Shown: positions 34,430-44,384 of the stretch, piece after piece
Layout: every line of letters begins with the position of its first letter
Numbering within the stretch: the stretch's first letter is position 1
DNA from: Sphagnum magellanicum
Lineage: Eukaryota; Streptophyta; Sphagnopsida; Sphagnales; Sphagnaceae
Length of the DNA: 64,000 bases
Direction of reading: 5' to 3'
NCBI GenBank assembly: GCA_021904315.1
Contig: CM038921.1
Coordinates: 12,864,146 to 12,928,145 of the forward strand
Translations under genes and position numbers: made by a program
The notes under the pieces: model-generated
The model's database searches: none
What the model was told of the DNA's origin: nothing
Seen by the model: the letters and a program-made list of their open reading frames with translations, nothing else

Positions 34430-36650
34430 TTAGTTGTCAACCCACAAGCATTCGTAATTGACGTGGGTATCCAAAAGAAGGGGTGAGCTAGATGAAGACA
34501 TATTTCCATGAGCCTAAGCTTGGAGCAGAAGTTGCTGTTGTTGTTGCATTGTCAACATCTGAAATTCTTGGTACTGCTAGGGAGACTGAATGAATGGTTT
34601 CTGTGTAGAAGCCCCAAGCCCTGGCCCCTCCCAATATGCGAAAAACAACTCATCACTATAACATCCATTAAACAACTGACCAGTGTGCAATATTATAAGA
34701 ACAATGCCATTATTAAGAACACTGAAATCTTTTGCCATGCACTTGAGCAACAGATCAATGAATAGAACTCTTCGTGCAAACATCTCACATTTATTTCAAT
34801 GATGAGAATATAACATCTTCATAAGTAGATTGAGAACTAAGATAATATAAATGGAAGGAAACTCACTGTAAGTGGCCACGCCTTTCCACCTTGATTCAAT
34901 CATGTAAAAACTTCAGTTGGTCATCAGCTAACTGAGTGAAGTATATTCTAACGTTCATCATGGTTAAATGTTCATCATTTGATGTTGATTTACAAAAGCT
35001 TCAAATTAAGTCTCAAGTAAGAACATGTGCTGATGGTGTTCACAAAAAATTGAAGCAAAAAGGGCTGATGTTGGTCGTGCTAAAATGGGGATCATTTGAT
35101 GTTGCTTTACAAAAGCATCAAAACAAGTCTCAAGCAAGAACATGAGTTGATGGTGTTCAAGAGGAATTCAAGCAAGAAGGGATGAGATGATGGACAAAGA
35201 GAGCAAGATACACACCTGGGCTATGAATAGTTCGTTTGGAATGGCCTATTCCTGGGAAACCAAACATAGCATAATCTGGAGCTAGAGACCTCTGGCTCAA
35301 TACATTGTTATCCTGAATCACCAAATACAAATGTTCAACATAAAAGCAGTTATGATAGTTTTTAAAACGAAAAACACATCAACTACTACTTTTGTATTGA
35401 AGATAATGTGTTCAAAGTGCACTTGAGACCTTGCTGACATCTGTTGTGGGCGAGACTGGACTTGTTGTAAGGGTGTTGCAATACTAGCTATCCCATGCAA
35501 CAAATATTCCACAGACAAAACAGAGTCAAAACTGTCTGAATTGCATGAAGATTGCATCTATTGTCTAACAAATTGGTGCCCATCACAACCTTCACAGTTC
35601 AAAGTAACATTCTGAGGCCATATTAACCTTTACCACCTTCCTTGAAATTGTCTAAGCTTCCTTCAGAAAACAGGAAGTGAGAAACATGGCCAAAAAAAAT
35701 TCTACTTACAAAGTCAAGGAATCACAATCCCAGTATACCACCCTAGAGAGCTATCCAACCATCACTGATTCTAGGACATCCCCAACCTCAAATCAATTCC
35801 TCATTTGTTGTCAACATTCTCATTGGGATTAACACCATAAACCTTTTAGTTCTGGAAAATGAATTATGCACAGATACATGGCAAAGTGTACATGCTCACA
35901 ACTTTTCCGTCTTAGACAAACTCATCCCAGAACATACGCCTTAGGAGGAATCAAAGCAAGGATGTAGACTAGCAAAGGGTTTTATGATCATTCAAAGTTG
36001 TTTCATAATGTCCTTCACTTACAAACTGTCAACTGTCTTCAGTCTTCATACTTCCCTGGGGATTTGCCCACTGCGATATAATTTTTTCACAGGTTGCCAG
36101 TCAATAACAGTCAATCACAACTGACAACAGACCCAACAAGCACGATTGAGGATCTGCCACCTTGTTTTCAGAATACCATCATGGTTATTTCATCAACTTC
36201 ATCCCTCGGATGCAGATGCTTCACACGTTCTTCATATATTTTGGTTGCCAATTAACATTTGTTGTGGGCTACTGCAAAAGTGCATCTGGACCTAAACCAT
36301 TTGCAGAGCCTGACTGGAAAACATTTGCCAATATGATGATGATGTGCGTTGTGGTATGTTTCCAAGGTTTCCTGGGTTGGACTGATGTCTGGCATGGGCA
36401 ATGAATGGTCTTTCACCATCTTAAACACCAAGCAAAGTAGTTGCATCGACTCAGGTAAACCCACAACTCCAGACTCTTCTTTACACAACATGTGGTGTTA
36501 GAATTGAGCTTAGCCCTTACTTAATCCGAATGTGAGATTGTTCATTTAAGGTGTAGGTCTAAACAGGATTGAAAGGATCCCATTTTCACCAAATCATCAA
36601 ATTCACAACATCTGAGCTTCAAACCTAACTGCACAAACTAGCCTGGGCTA
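34430..36650. other. intergenic or unresolved exons, minus strand
   Basis: Several minus-strand stretches look more protein-like than chance: LSQRSLAPDYAMFGFPGIGH near 35225-35305 and LLHGIASIATPLQQVQSRPQ near 35440-35500. I could not join them in phase or recognise a family. At 34500-34560 the minus strand encodes a Gln, Asn or Thr run depending on frame (CAACAA repeats). They may be remnants of the missing LCAT-like 5' part or of another gene. A near-repeat occurs at about 34965-35055 and 35080-35160 (TCATTTGATGTTG...CAAAAGC). Confidence 0.25.
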
Positions 36651-36670
36651 ATGGCAGTGGCAGAAATAGC

Positions 36671-36920
36671 CTGACTTAGACTCGAATCCACTTAGAACTG
36701 GACTCAATGGGTCTGACTAAATGCACCATCTATGAAGTGGATCTGGTGGGTTTATGTGGACCTTGACCTGGCTTAGACTCGAACCCACTTAGAACTGGGC
36801 TCAATGGGTCTGTGTGTACCTTCTAACAATTGGATCTGGTGGGTTTATGTGGACCTTGATCTGGCTTAGACTTGAACCCACTTAGATTTGGACTCAATGG
36901 GTTGACATGTACCTAGTTGA
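36671..36920. repeat. about 95-bp tandem repeat, 2.7 copies
   Basis: Units start CTGACTTAGACTCGAA (36671), CTGGCTTAGACTCGAA (36768) and CTGGCTTAGACTTGAA (36861). Each carries CCACTTAGA...GGACTCAATGGGT, and the first two carry GGATCTGGTGGGTTTATGTG. Confidence 0.8.
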
Positions 36921-36949
36921 GAAATTGAACCCAAGAGATCTTAATTAAA

Positions 36950-37110
36950 GGCTTTTTTTTATAGGGTTTGGAGTCATAGGGTTAGGTAGGGGCTGAGGTC
37001 CTAGGTTTAGATAGCGAGTTTAGGGCTCTTAGGTTCTAAAGTCCTAGGTTTGAGTTCTAGAGTTTTAACTTCTAGGGTCCTAAGTCCTGAGGTGTTGTTG
37101 GGTGTTGTAG
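36950..37110 (+). repeat. degenerate telomere-like TTTAGGG tract
   Basis: Variants such as TAGGGTTTGGAG, TAGGGTTAGG, GAGTTTAGGGC and CTAGGGTCCTAAG repeat over about 150 bases, resembling the longer tract at 50.6-51.7 kb. Confidence 0.45.
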
Positions 37111-37159
37111 GTCTGGTACTTTGTTCAAGTGTACAATATTTTTGTTTTTACTATACTAA

Positions 37160-37376
37160 AGGTGCATTCACACTTGGTGTTAGGGACTCTTAAGGTTAAG
37201 TACCCTAACACCATGCTAGCAATTTAGGACTTAAACCCTAGTTGCCATGAAAATTATATGCTAAGCTAACATTCACTTAACATTGAGCTATTGCCCAATT
37301 TGACATTGGGTGCCCACCTAGGATGCCACCTAGATTTTCATTTAACACTGACTTAACATCAAGTGTGAATGCACCA
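37160..37376. mobile_element. 217-bp MITE with about 22-bp terminal inverted repeats
   Basis: The left end GGTGCATTCACACTTGGTGT and the inverse complement of the right end GGTGCATTCACACTTGATGT differ at one of 22 positions (37161-37182 and 37354-37375). TAA occurs on both outer sides (37157-37159 and 37377-37379), consistent with a 3-bp TWA target duplication of Tourist/PIF-Harbinger MITEs. There is no coding capacity. Confidence 0.65.
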
Positions 37377-38159
37377 TAATGGGACATTTCTTGGGGCTTG
37401 TAACCAATTGGGGGGGGTATAATCAAAGATGATTCTACTGACTTCCCACATAGAAAGTTGCCTTAATTAAGCCCTTGCTTATGCTTTGGCTCAAAGTACA
37501 CCATATGAAGAAGAATACATGTCTTGCATATGTCTTTCAAACATTGTTTTTTGGTAAGTTGTCTTTTTAGATGTAATTTAAATTAAATTAAATTTGATTT
37601 GAATTTTTGCTAAACAATTTGGTTAATTTTATTTTTTTACATCATTGGTGGAAATATTTTTTTAATTTTGGATTTATGCTTGTTCAACAACTTTGGATTT
37701 TGGTTGCTTTTGGCACATTGGTTAAAACTCAAAACCTTGAAAGGTTGAATCTTGTGTTGTTTATTATACATAGTTAGGCCAATGGCCAAAGCTCATCATG
37801 GCCAAGGCGAATTGACCCCCCCACATTGGGATCATTCATGGTAAAAAATCTCAAAACCCATTAAATTGCTTATAAATATTCTAGCATGTTTAACTATAGA
37901 CTCCCAAAAAAAATAATTTTTAATTCCAAAAAATCCATTTCAACAAACAAAATATTCCCAAATATATTTCAAAAGATGCTTCATTTTTTGCTCACAATTT
38001 TTATTTTTTTCTTTGAGAAAAAAACATTTTTTTGAAAATATAATTTTTTCCAAACCTACTATGGAGTTTGAAGCCCTTCTTTTTTTGCTTTTCAGGAATT
38101 TGCAGTTTGTTTCGCACGCAGAAGCCAAGCGAGCGGAGCTTCCTCCCATCGATCCAGCG

Positions 38160-41100
38160 ATGGAAGGCGTGACCTATTTCAGCGGTTTTCCTGTTGCGCA
38201 TTCTGGTGCAATCAAGCCATCTCTGTGTTCTCGTCGATACCAAAGCCTTGGTGCCGCAAAGCGGAGTAAGGATTTGGATTTTTTGCTTCTTGTTTGTTCG
38301 TCTTCGTCTTCTCCTTCTTCTTCTTCTTCTTCTTCTTCTTCTTTTTCCGACGCAAATCACAGGGATGATGAAGCTTTCTTTTTTGATGATGTGAGGCGGA
38401 AGCAGCAAGATTCGGCGATTTTTTCTTCACTGGCGTTGTCGTATAACCAGAGTTTTCTTCGCAGCAGCAACAGCAGTAAAAAAAGATTTTGTAAAACTCA
38501 GCTTTGTGTTTTTCGTAGTTCTAGAACCGATGGAAACGAGTCATCTAGGGGACGATTTCTTGTTCGGGGTGGTTCTCTTGGTGGCGGCGGCGGCCAAGGG
38601 AGCGAGCTTGACGAAGCAACAGCATCCACATCTTCGGTTTCTGAGCTGATAACCCCGGAGCAAGGCCTGCGGCAAACGGAGTGGCGAGAATTTGTTGAGG
38701 AAGATTGGAAGCAACGAGAGTTGGAAGATTTTGGAGATTCTGCATTAGCACTAAAGAGCAATCCACAAGAAGAGGAGGATCTGAATCAAAGGAAGTGGCA
38801 AGAATTTGAGGATGCTGTTGAAAGACAGGATCTGGGAAGGGCACTCAGAGCTTTAGAAGTGCTGAATAGATTCGAATCTGACACTGCTGAAAGCTCAACA
38901 ACTTTTGTGCAACAAAATGGCACAATTGATGTTCTTGGAAAAAAAGACATAATAGGAGAGCCTTTCTTCTTGCAACAGGTTTTGCAAGAGGAGGAAAAAA
39001 AACCTTCTCCTCAATTCAGGTCTGTCATCATTCCACAAAGAGAGTGTTTGAAGATGCTGGACACATGCCAGAGTGCTTTGGATCTCCAGTTGGTGGGGCA
39101 GGCTTACAATTGGCTTAAGCTCAGAGGATTGCTACCAAGTTTTGGCAAATTTAGAGCACAGGGTAAGCTCTTTCACAAAAACCCTATTATTGGTGTCTTT
39201 GAACCTTTGAAGGGTTTAGGGTTTAGGGTTCCTGTCCTCTTTGTAATTGGCCAATATGTTGATGGCTTGAGCTCCTTCAATCTGAACTGCATGGATCCAA
39301 AGTTTACACAATCACTTTTCAGGGTAATGTAGAAGAAGAAGCCTCTGTCCCACCAAATTCAAGGTCAATGAAGATTTTCAGGTTTTTGCCCACTTGCCTC
39401 CACCCTCAGTCACATGGCATATAGCATACACGATCAGCAGATCTGAAACATGTTGAGAAATTGAAATAGTCAAACCCTTGGGCATCATGGTTGCCAGAAG
39501 TTTGTTTCTCTCATTCCTACAGAAGCCTGAGGCAGGTGGAATATGCACAGTACACAGCATTCTGTTGTTGATTAACATTAGGAAAAGTTGCTTTTGCAGT
39601 GTTTGAAACTTCAGAAGGGGGGAGGGTTGTCACAGCAGCAGATATGCTGGCATCAGCTGGCCTAACAGGTGAATTTTTCTTGGCCATTACTTACCATTCT
39701 TTCAGCAAGTATCCTTCACTCATTTCATGACTTCTTCAACAATCCTTGGTTTTGGTGTTGTGGATGTTCTTCACAGAGTTGGGATTACTTCAGGCTATGC
39801 ATCTCATTTGCGTGGGACTGATACAAACTCATTTGGTTGGGGATAAATGTGTTGGAGGACAAGTGCAGACAAGAATCTTTCACCAAAGAAATGGGGTCTC
39901 TCTGGCAACTCTGCCATCCAGCTAGTGGCAGGAATTGCAGTTTTCTCTTTCTTGGTGAACAACAGCATTGATATAAGGCCATTCACATTTTTAATAGTAG
40001 CACTGGGGCTACTGGATGCAACCTATTTGGGAGGGACCGGACAAGCACAGTTGTTTAGCCTCTGGCCTCCATACAAGCGCCGTGTCCTTGTCCATGAAGC
40101 AGGCCATGTTCTTGTTGGTAGACCTGCTCTCCAAGCTGTATGTATATGTGATTTCAGTTTTTAGTAGAGCCTAGTTTCAGAAGACTTGCCTCAGATTGTA
40201 GGAGTGCTATGCCAGGCGTTAATGTCTCATTCTCTTGGTGTAAGCAGTTGGACTCTGTTCAGAACTTTGCAAACACATAGATGCACAACTAACACACTGG
40301 GGATGGTGGGCTATGTGTACAGCATATTTGTTGGGGTGCCCTGTGAGAAGTGTTGTGTTGGATGCCATGCAGGCCCTCAAATCCGGTATTCAGGGTCAGG
40401 TCTGATCCCCCTAGTTCTTCACCTTCTTAGCCCTTCTCTTTTGAAGAGCAGATAGGCTTTCTTAGCAAACAGACAACTATAGAAAACCACCAAAACTGTC
40501 TGGGATAACTACACATGCCTCTGAGTACCCAATTGTAATATGCAGATAGTAGTACAGGAGATTGTGATGGTTATGTTTCCAGTGTTATCTGCCTAGTGTT
40601 TCCAGTGTTTGAGAATCTGGATCTTATCTTCTCCAACTGCAGCACTAAAGCTCATGAACCTTAAGGCTAAGAAGAGCAATTTTACTTTAGTCTCAGAACC
40701 TCTCACATCTAGTGCACCAAAATTTAACCACAGAAATCAACCCACATAGTAATGTTTGTACACAGCTGCACCAGCAATACTTTGTGACTTGTATCTTCAA
40801 AGATGCTTTTACATGGAAGTGTTTCTGATGGAATCTTCTGTTGGTTTATGGGATTTGGTCAGGCTGGGACCCAGTTTTGGGATGAGAGCTTGGACCGGGA
40901 GCTGCGTCAAGACCGATTAACCGGGGCCACTCTTGACATGTCATTTTCTCTTGAACTTGACAATTTCTGGTCCAGAGCTCTTTGATGCATGCATTGCAGG
41001 CCCAACCTACTTGTTTGTGGACATGTTGAACAGTCCAATTCAGATCATACACTTTCAAGTTGGTACTATACATAAACAAATCTGATTTCAGGCTGTCTCA

Positions 41101-42215
41101 GTGTTTTGTTGGGTGATGGGTGTGCAGGTACTGTATAGTAGTGTTTGCAGGAATTGCAGCAGAAGCATTGGTGTATGGAGATGCTGAAGGAGGTGAAAAT
41201 GATGAAAACCTGTACAAAGCACTTATCTCTCAGCTCCGCCCTCCTTGGGGTCCAGGCAAGGTAGGAAATGTCATCTCTTAAGTAGAAACTTAAACTGTGG
41301 ACAATTCAGAACTTCATCCAACTCTTTATGGCACAGCCCTCAATGCTCTTACCTTGAGTCTTGGTTTGAATGTGCATCCATCTGTACAGGATTCTAAGGT
41401 GAGTACATCCATGATTATGATTTGCCACACAGTAGTTGCACAGAAAGAAAGCATGAAGGAGTGGTGAATGGGCTAGGTGATGGCATGCCTTGGCCCTGGG
41501 CCTTTAATCCAGTGGGAGGCAACTATGCTTCACTATATGGTCTGAAACACCCACGATTCTCTCAAACCAAACAGGAATCATACCATATGACTGGATGCCT
41601 GTTCCTAGCTTTTGTTGACTCAAGGCTTACAATCCTTGTGGTCTAAAGAGTTATGCGACAGACATACTCAGAAGAACCACAGTACACACCACATTATGTA
41701 TTATTGTGGTGTAGATGTCTGCAATCATGTGATGTTTTGCATGATATCCTCTTACAAATGGGTTCTCTCTGATGAATCAAATATCTTTCTAATGCATTGT
41801 AGCTGGCATTTGTTCTCTAAAACATGTCAAGGCTGAGTTTTTACTATCAAGTAGCTCATCAATGGACTAATGCCATTTTTCAGTCCTTTCTGCTTGCAAT
41901 GAGCCCACCTGACTGTTATCATTGCCCTTATGACAGCTACCTGGTAATTTACAGCCTTGGCATGCTTCTAGGAGGCACGGCACTTAAGTGGCAGCATATT
42001 GGGTCTTTCAGTTTCTATCATAATTGCTGACTAACCAACATTTTTTGTGTGTGATGCAGATGTCAAATCAGGCACGGTGGGCAGTTCTGCAGGCTTTTAA
42101 TCTGCTTAAGAAGCATCGGAAGGTACTTGATGCACTAGTCAAGGCACTGGGGGAGAATTTAGCGTTAGGCTCTCTTGTGGAGACCATTGAGACCACAATG
42201 GCAGCTCAAGAATAA
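38160..42215 (+). CDS. VIR3-like: VIRESCENT3-type chloroplast metalloprotease (587 aa, 7 exons)
   Basis: Membrane-bound plastid M41-like (FtsH-related, but without an AAA domain) zinc protease, matching my recollection of Arabidopsis VIR3 (At1g56180) and its paralogue At5g27290; VIR3 affects chloroplast development. Exons: 38160-39162, 39600-39668, 39869-40117, 40323-40399, 40863-40939, 41128-41260, 42060-42215. All junctions are GT-AG and 1764 coding bases end in TAA. Residues 1-60 or so are a Ser-rich transit peptide. Acidic repeats WREFVEEDWKQRELEDFG and KWQEFEDAVERQDLGRALRA follow. Two membrane segments lie at about 372-412 (LVAGIAVFSFLV, FLIVALGLLDATYLGG). The zinc motif HEAGH is at 433-437, then AYLLGCPVRSVVLD, QAGTQFWDE, VVFAGIAAEALVYG and EGGENDENL. 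The first two zinc His and the catalytic Glu are intact; the third ligand was not assigned. An alternative in-frame ATG at 38061 would add 33 residues. The start at 38160 gives a better transit peptide. Confidence 0.87.
38306..38345 (+). repeat. (TTC)n microsatellite encoding poly-Ser in the transit peptide
   Basis: About twelve TTC/TCT units lie in exon 1 of the VIR3-type gene and give the Ser run. A change in repeat number by whole units would only alter the length of the targeting peptide. Confidence 0.85.
39212..39230 (+). repeat. interstitial telomere motif in intron 1
   Basis: AGGGTTTAGGGTTTAGGGTT lies about 50 bases inside the first intron of the VIR3-type gene, giving a telo-box-like element downstream of the donor site. 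Confidence 0.85.
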
Positions 42216-43524
42216 AACTGCACACTTGTGCTGATGATGCCAAGAAGCCTACTGCACCCTTACCTGCTTGGTTCTCATTTGGAGGTTTGGCTTATTCAGG
42301 TGTTGGTTAGCAATTCCACCCTGATATTGTGCAGGAAAGTTCCTTTTGCAATGGTTTGCCCATGTATGCAGGTTGGATGCAGTTTCCTCGATTGCAGAAA
42401 CTGCCAAGCAAAAACTGTGCAGAGTTTGACACTGCAAGCTGGTCCTAACTTGTCCAAGGCACCTGCAACTGTGACTTATGAAGAACTCATCCAATTCTGT
42501 TTCTGTACGAGCTACAGCAGATAGGCATGGGTGTGCACAGTTGCTATTTGTACATCAGGCCACCTGAAAATACCAGGTCTATGGTTCTATTTTTGTGATC
42601 CATTTACACAGGATTTTTTTTGGAACTTTGGAAATACAGATTGGAGTATTTTGAAACTTGCATGAATCCCATCACAGGTGCAATGGTGCTGGTGGGGCTG
42701 GTGAGTGAGTGGTGGATGTCTCTCATATTTTCAGGTATGGCCTGTATTTACTTCCCTCTGATGCAGCCAATTTAATAGGTTGTTTGAGGAATGTTAACGC
42801 TTTGAGGTTACCATTTTGAGGAATGTTAAACCAGGTGTTCATGTGAAACCGTGAGTTCATTTTCTGGGAACTGGACAAAACATTTCCTATTATAACTGCA
42901 TGGAACCACTGTGAAACTGTGAGTTTGCTTCTTGTGAACTTCATGTTTTATTTCCTATTTCAACTGTTGCTGGTTTTGAGCAGAAGAGTTATTATGCAAG
43001 GATCCTGCTTGTTTGATCATGTTGAAGTTTTGAGTCTTTTCTTGAAAGTGTTCACATTTCACTTGCTTTCCACAGGTTTCACATTGCTTGTGAAAATCAT
43101 GGAAAGCAAGAACTGCATTTGACATTTGTAACCACTTTTCCGGTTCTCTTTTGAGGGTTTTATTTGTATTCTTACATTGAATCCATGGTGGTCTGCCAGT
43201 TCCACTGTTAAAGGTGCTATTCATACTGAAAAGTTGAATACAGCACAAATGCCAATGATATACTATGTTTATGATTTTCATTAATGTGAATGAACTATGG
43301 AGACACTTAACTTTGCTGTAAAGCACTCCAAGAAATTTCCTAATTTATTGAGAGGGCACTTTATAAATCTATGCACATTCCTCTCCTAGAAAATAGGAGG
43401 GGTCTTACACCTACTCCTTAAGATTACCCTAGATCCTATGCCTTCATATAGCTGTAAGATCCGTTGCACTCTTAAGAAGTATGTGTAAAAACACTTCACT
43501 TTGTATGCATGTGATCTGTGATCT
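42216..43524. other. 3' flank of the VIR3-type gene, nothing recognised
   Basis: No further exon was found after the stop at 42213-42215. The short frames at 42228-42524 and 42955-43326 have no recognisable product. The region is moderately AT-rich, like a long 3' UTR and spacer. Confidence 0.4.
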
Positions 43525-43705
43525 TTGTATGTTAGGTTCATGATAAACAATCACCTTGTGCTTCGCTATGGGGCAAAAGCTCACTGGTGATGGACGTTTG
43601 TAAAATGTGGGGCTGGGCTCAAACTACCACTTTGTTAGCAACCCCAATTTTGAGTATGTCCCATCCTGCAGCTTTACCCTACATGTGTGCTTGTGGATCC
43701 ATCAG
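43525..43705 (+). repeat. dispersed repeat, copy C of three
   Basis: GTTCATGATA, GTAAAATGTGGGGCTGGGCTC, TTTTGAGTATGTCCCATCC and GCTTTACCCTACATG correspond in order to copies A (9590-9745) and B (29405-29560). It is preceded by a CTCTCCTA-GAAAA-GGAGGGG segment that resembles the flank of copy A. Confidence 0.5.
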
Positions 43706-44025
43706 GCCTCTCACACTTCTAAAAAATTAGGTGTTCATGGTGATCTTGTTGTGATGATCTGATTTGTACAAATTGTTATTTTTTAAGAACCATCGGTTTC
43801 AGTTTTTTGTATGTTGAATATTTTTGAATCAGGAAATCACCAGTTGGGGGTATTTCAAAAGATCTGTAGTCTTCACATTTTCACAAAAGAACCAGTAAAG
43901 AACTGTTGGTTATTAAGGTGGTTATTTGGGAGCCACATTTGAGGTTATGAACCCTAGCAACCACCCAGATAACAGTTGGGGGTATGTTCCTATTTTTGAT
44001 GAGCAGGCAACACTAGTACAGCTTA

Positions 44026-44381
44026 GAGCATCTCGAGCGGTTCACTGGAAAATGGCCTGCACGCCATGTTTTCACATCCAAATGTTGTATTAAAAGTGTT
44101 TCCCTCCCCACCCATGAACTCCACATATCAAACCGAGAAATCATGTAAAGTTCACACGTGGGCCAATTAGTGCAACCAGCCAATAAGTAGCAGGAAGTGT
44201 GTGGGCAGCAAATTCAAACACCCAACTAGCAGCAGTCTTTTTTTTGTTTCCGTGTCTCTTGAAACCCCAGTATTCTGCAACAATATGGTGTTACCCACAC
44301 CCACTTTTACACCACTTTGGTGTATTGCTTCATCCAAAACTGGTGTGCAGGCCATTTTCCAGTGAACTGCTGGAGACGCTC
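44026..44381. mobile_element. 356-bp Tourist-like MITE with TTA target duplication
   Basis: The left end starts GAGCATCTCGAGCGGTTCAC and the inverse complement of the right end starts GAGCGTCTCCAGCAGTTCAC. The match continues through TGGAAAATGGCCTGCAC, giving about 41 paired bases with roughly five mismatches. TTA flanks both sides (44023-44025, 44382-44384). Size, GAGCNTCTC termini and TTA duplication are typical of PIF/Harbinger (Tourist) MITEs. The 75-codon minus frame inside is fortuitous. Confidence 0.85.
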
Positions 44382-44384
44382 TTA

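Noticed and set aside
36252-36491. Minus frame with LPESM and ETLETYHNAHHH as an LCAT N-terminal exon
   Set aside because: Only a few scattered residues resemble the family, the Ser motif SHSMGG is absent, and no phase-consistent splice could be built.
38001-38430. Minus-strand Lys/Arg-rich frames (135 and 72 codons)
   Set aside because: They are antisense shadows of exon 1 of the VIR3-type gene, caused by the (TTC)n run.
39323-39362. Extra exon of the VIR3-type gene (GNVEEEASVPPNSR) between exons 1 and 2
   Set aside because: Joining it to exon 1 gives an immediate stop (GGG TAA), and its other end is out of phase with the next exon. Direct splicing of 39162 to 39600 keeps the frame and gives a good family match.
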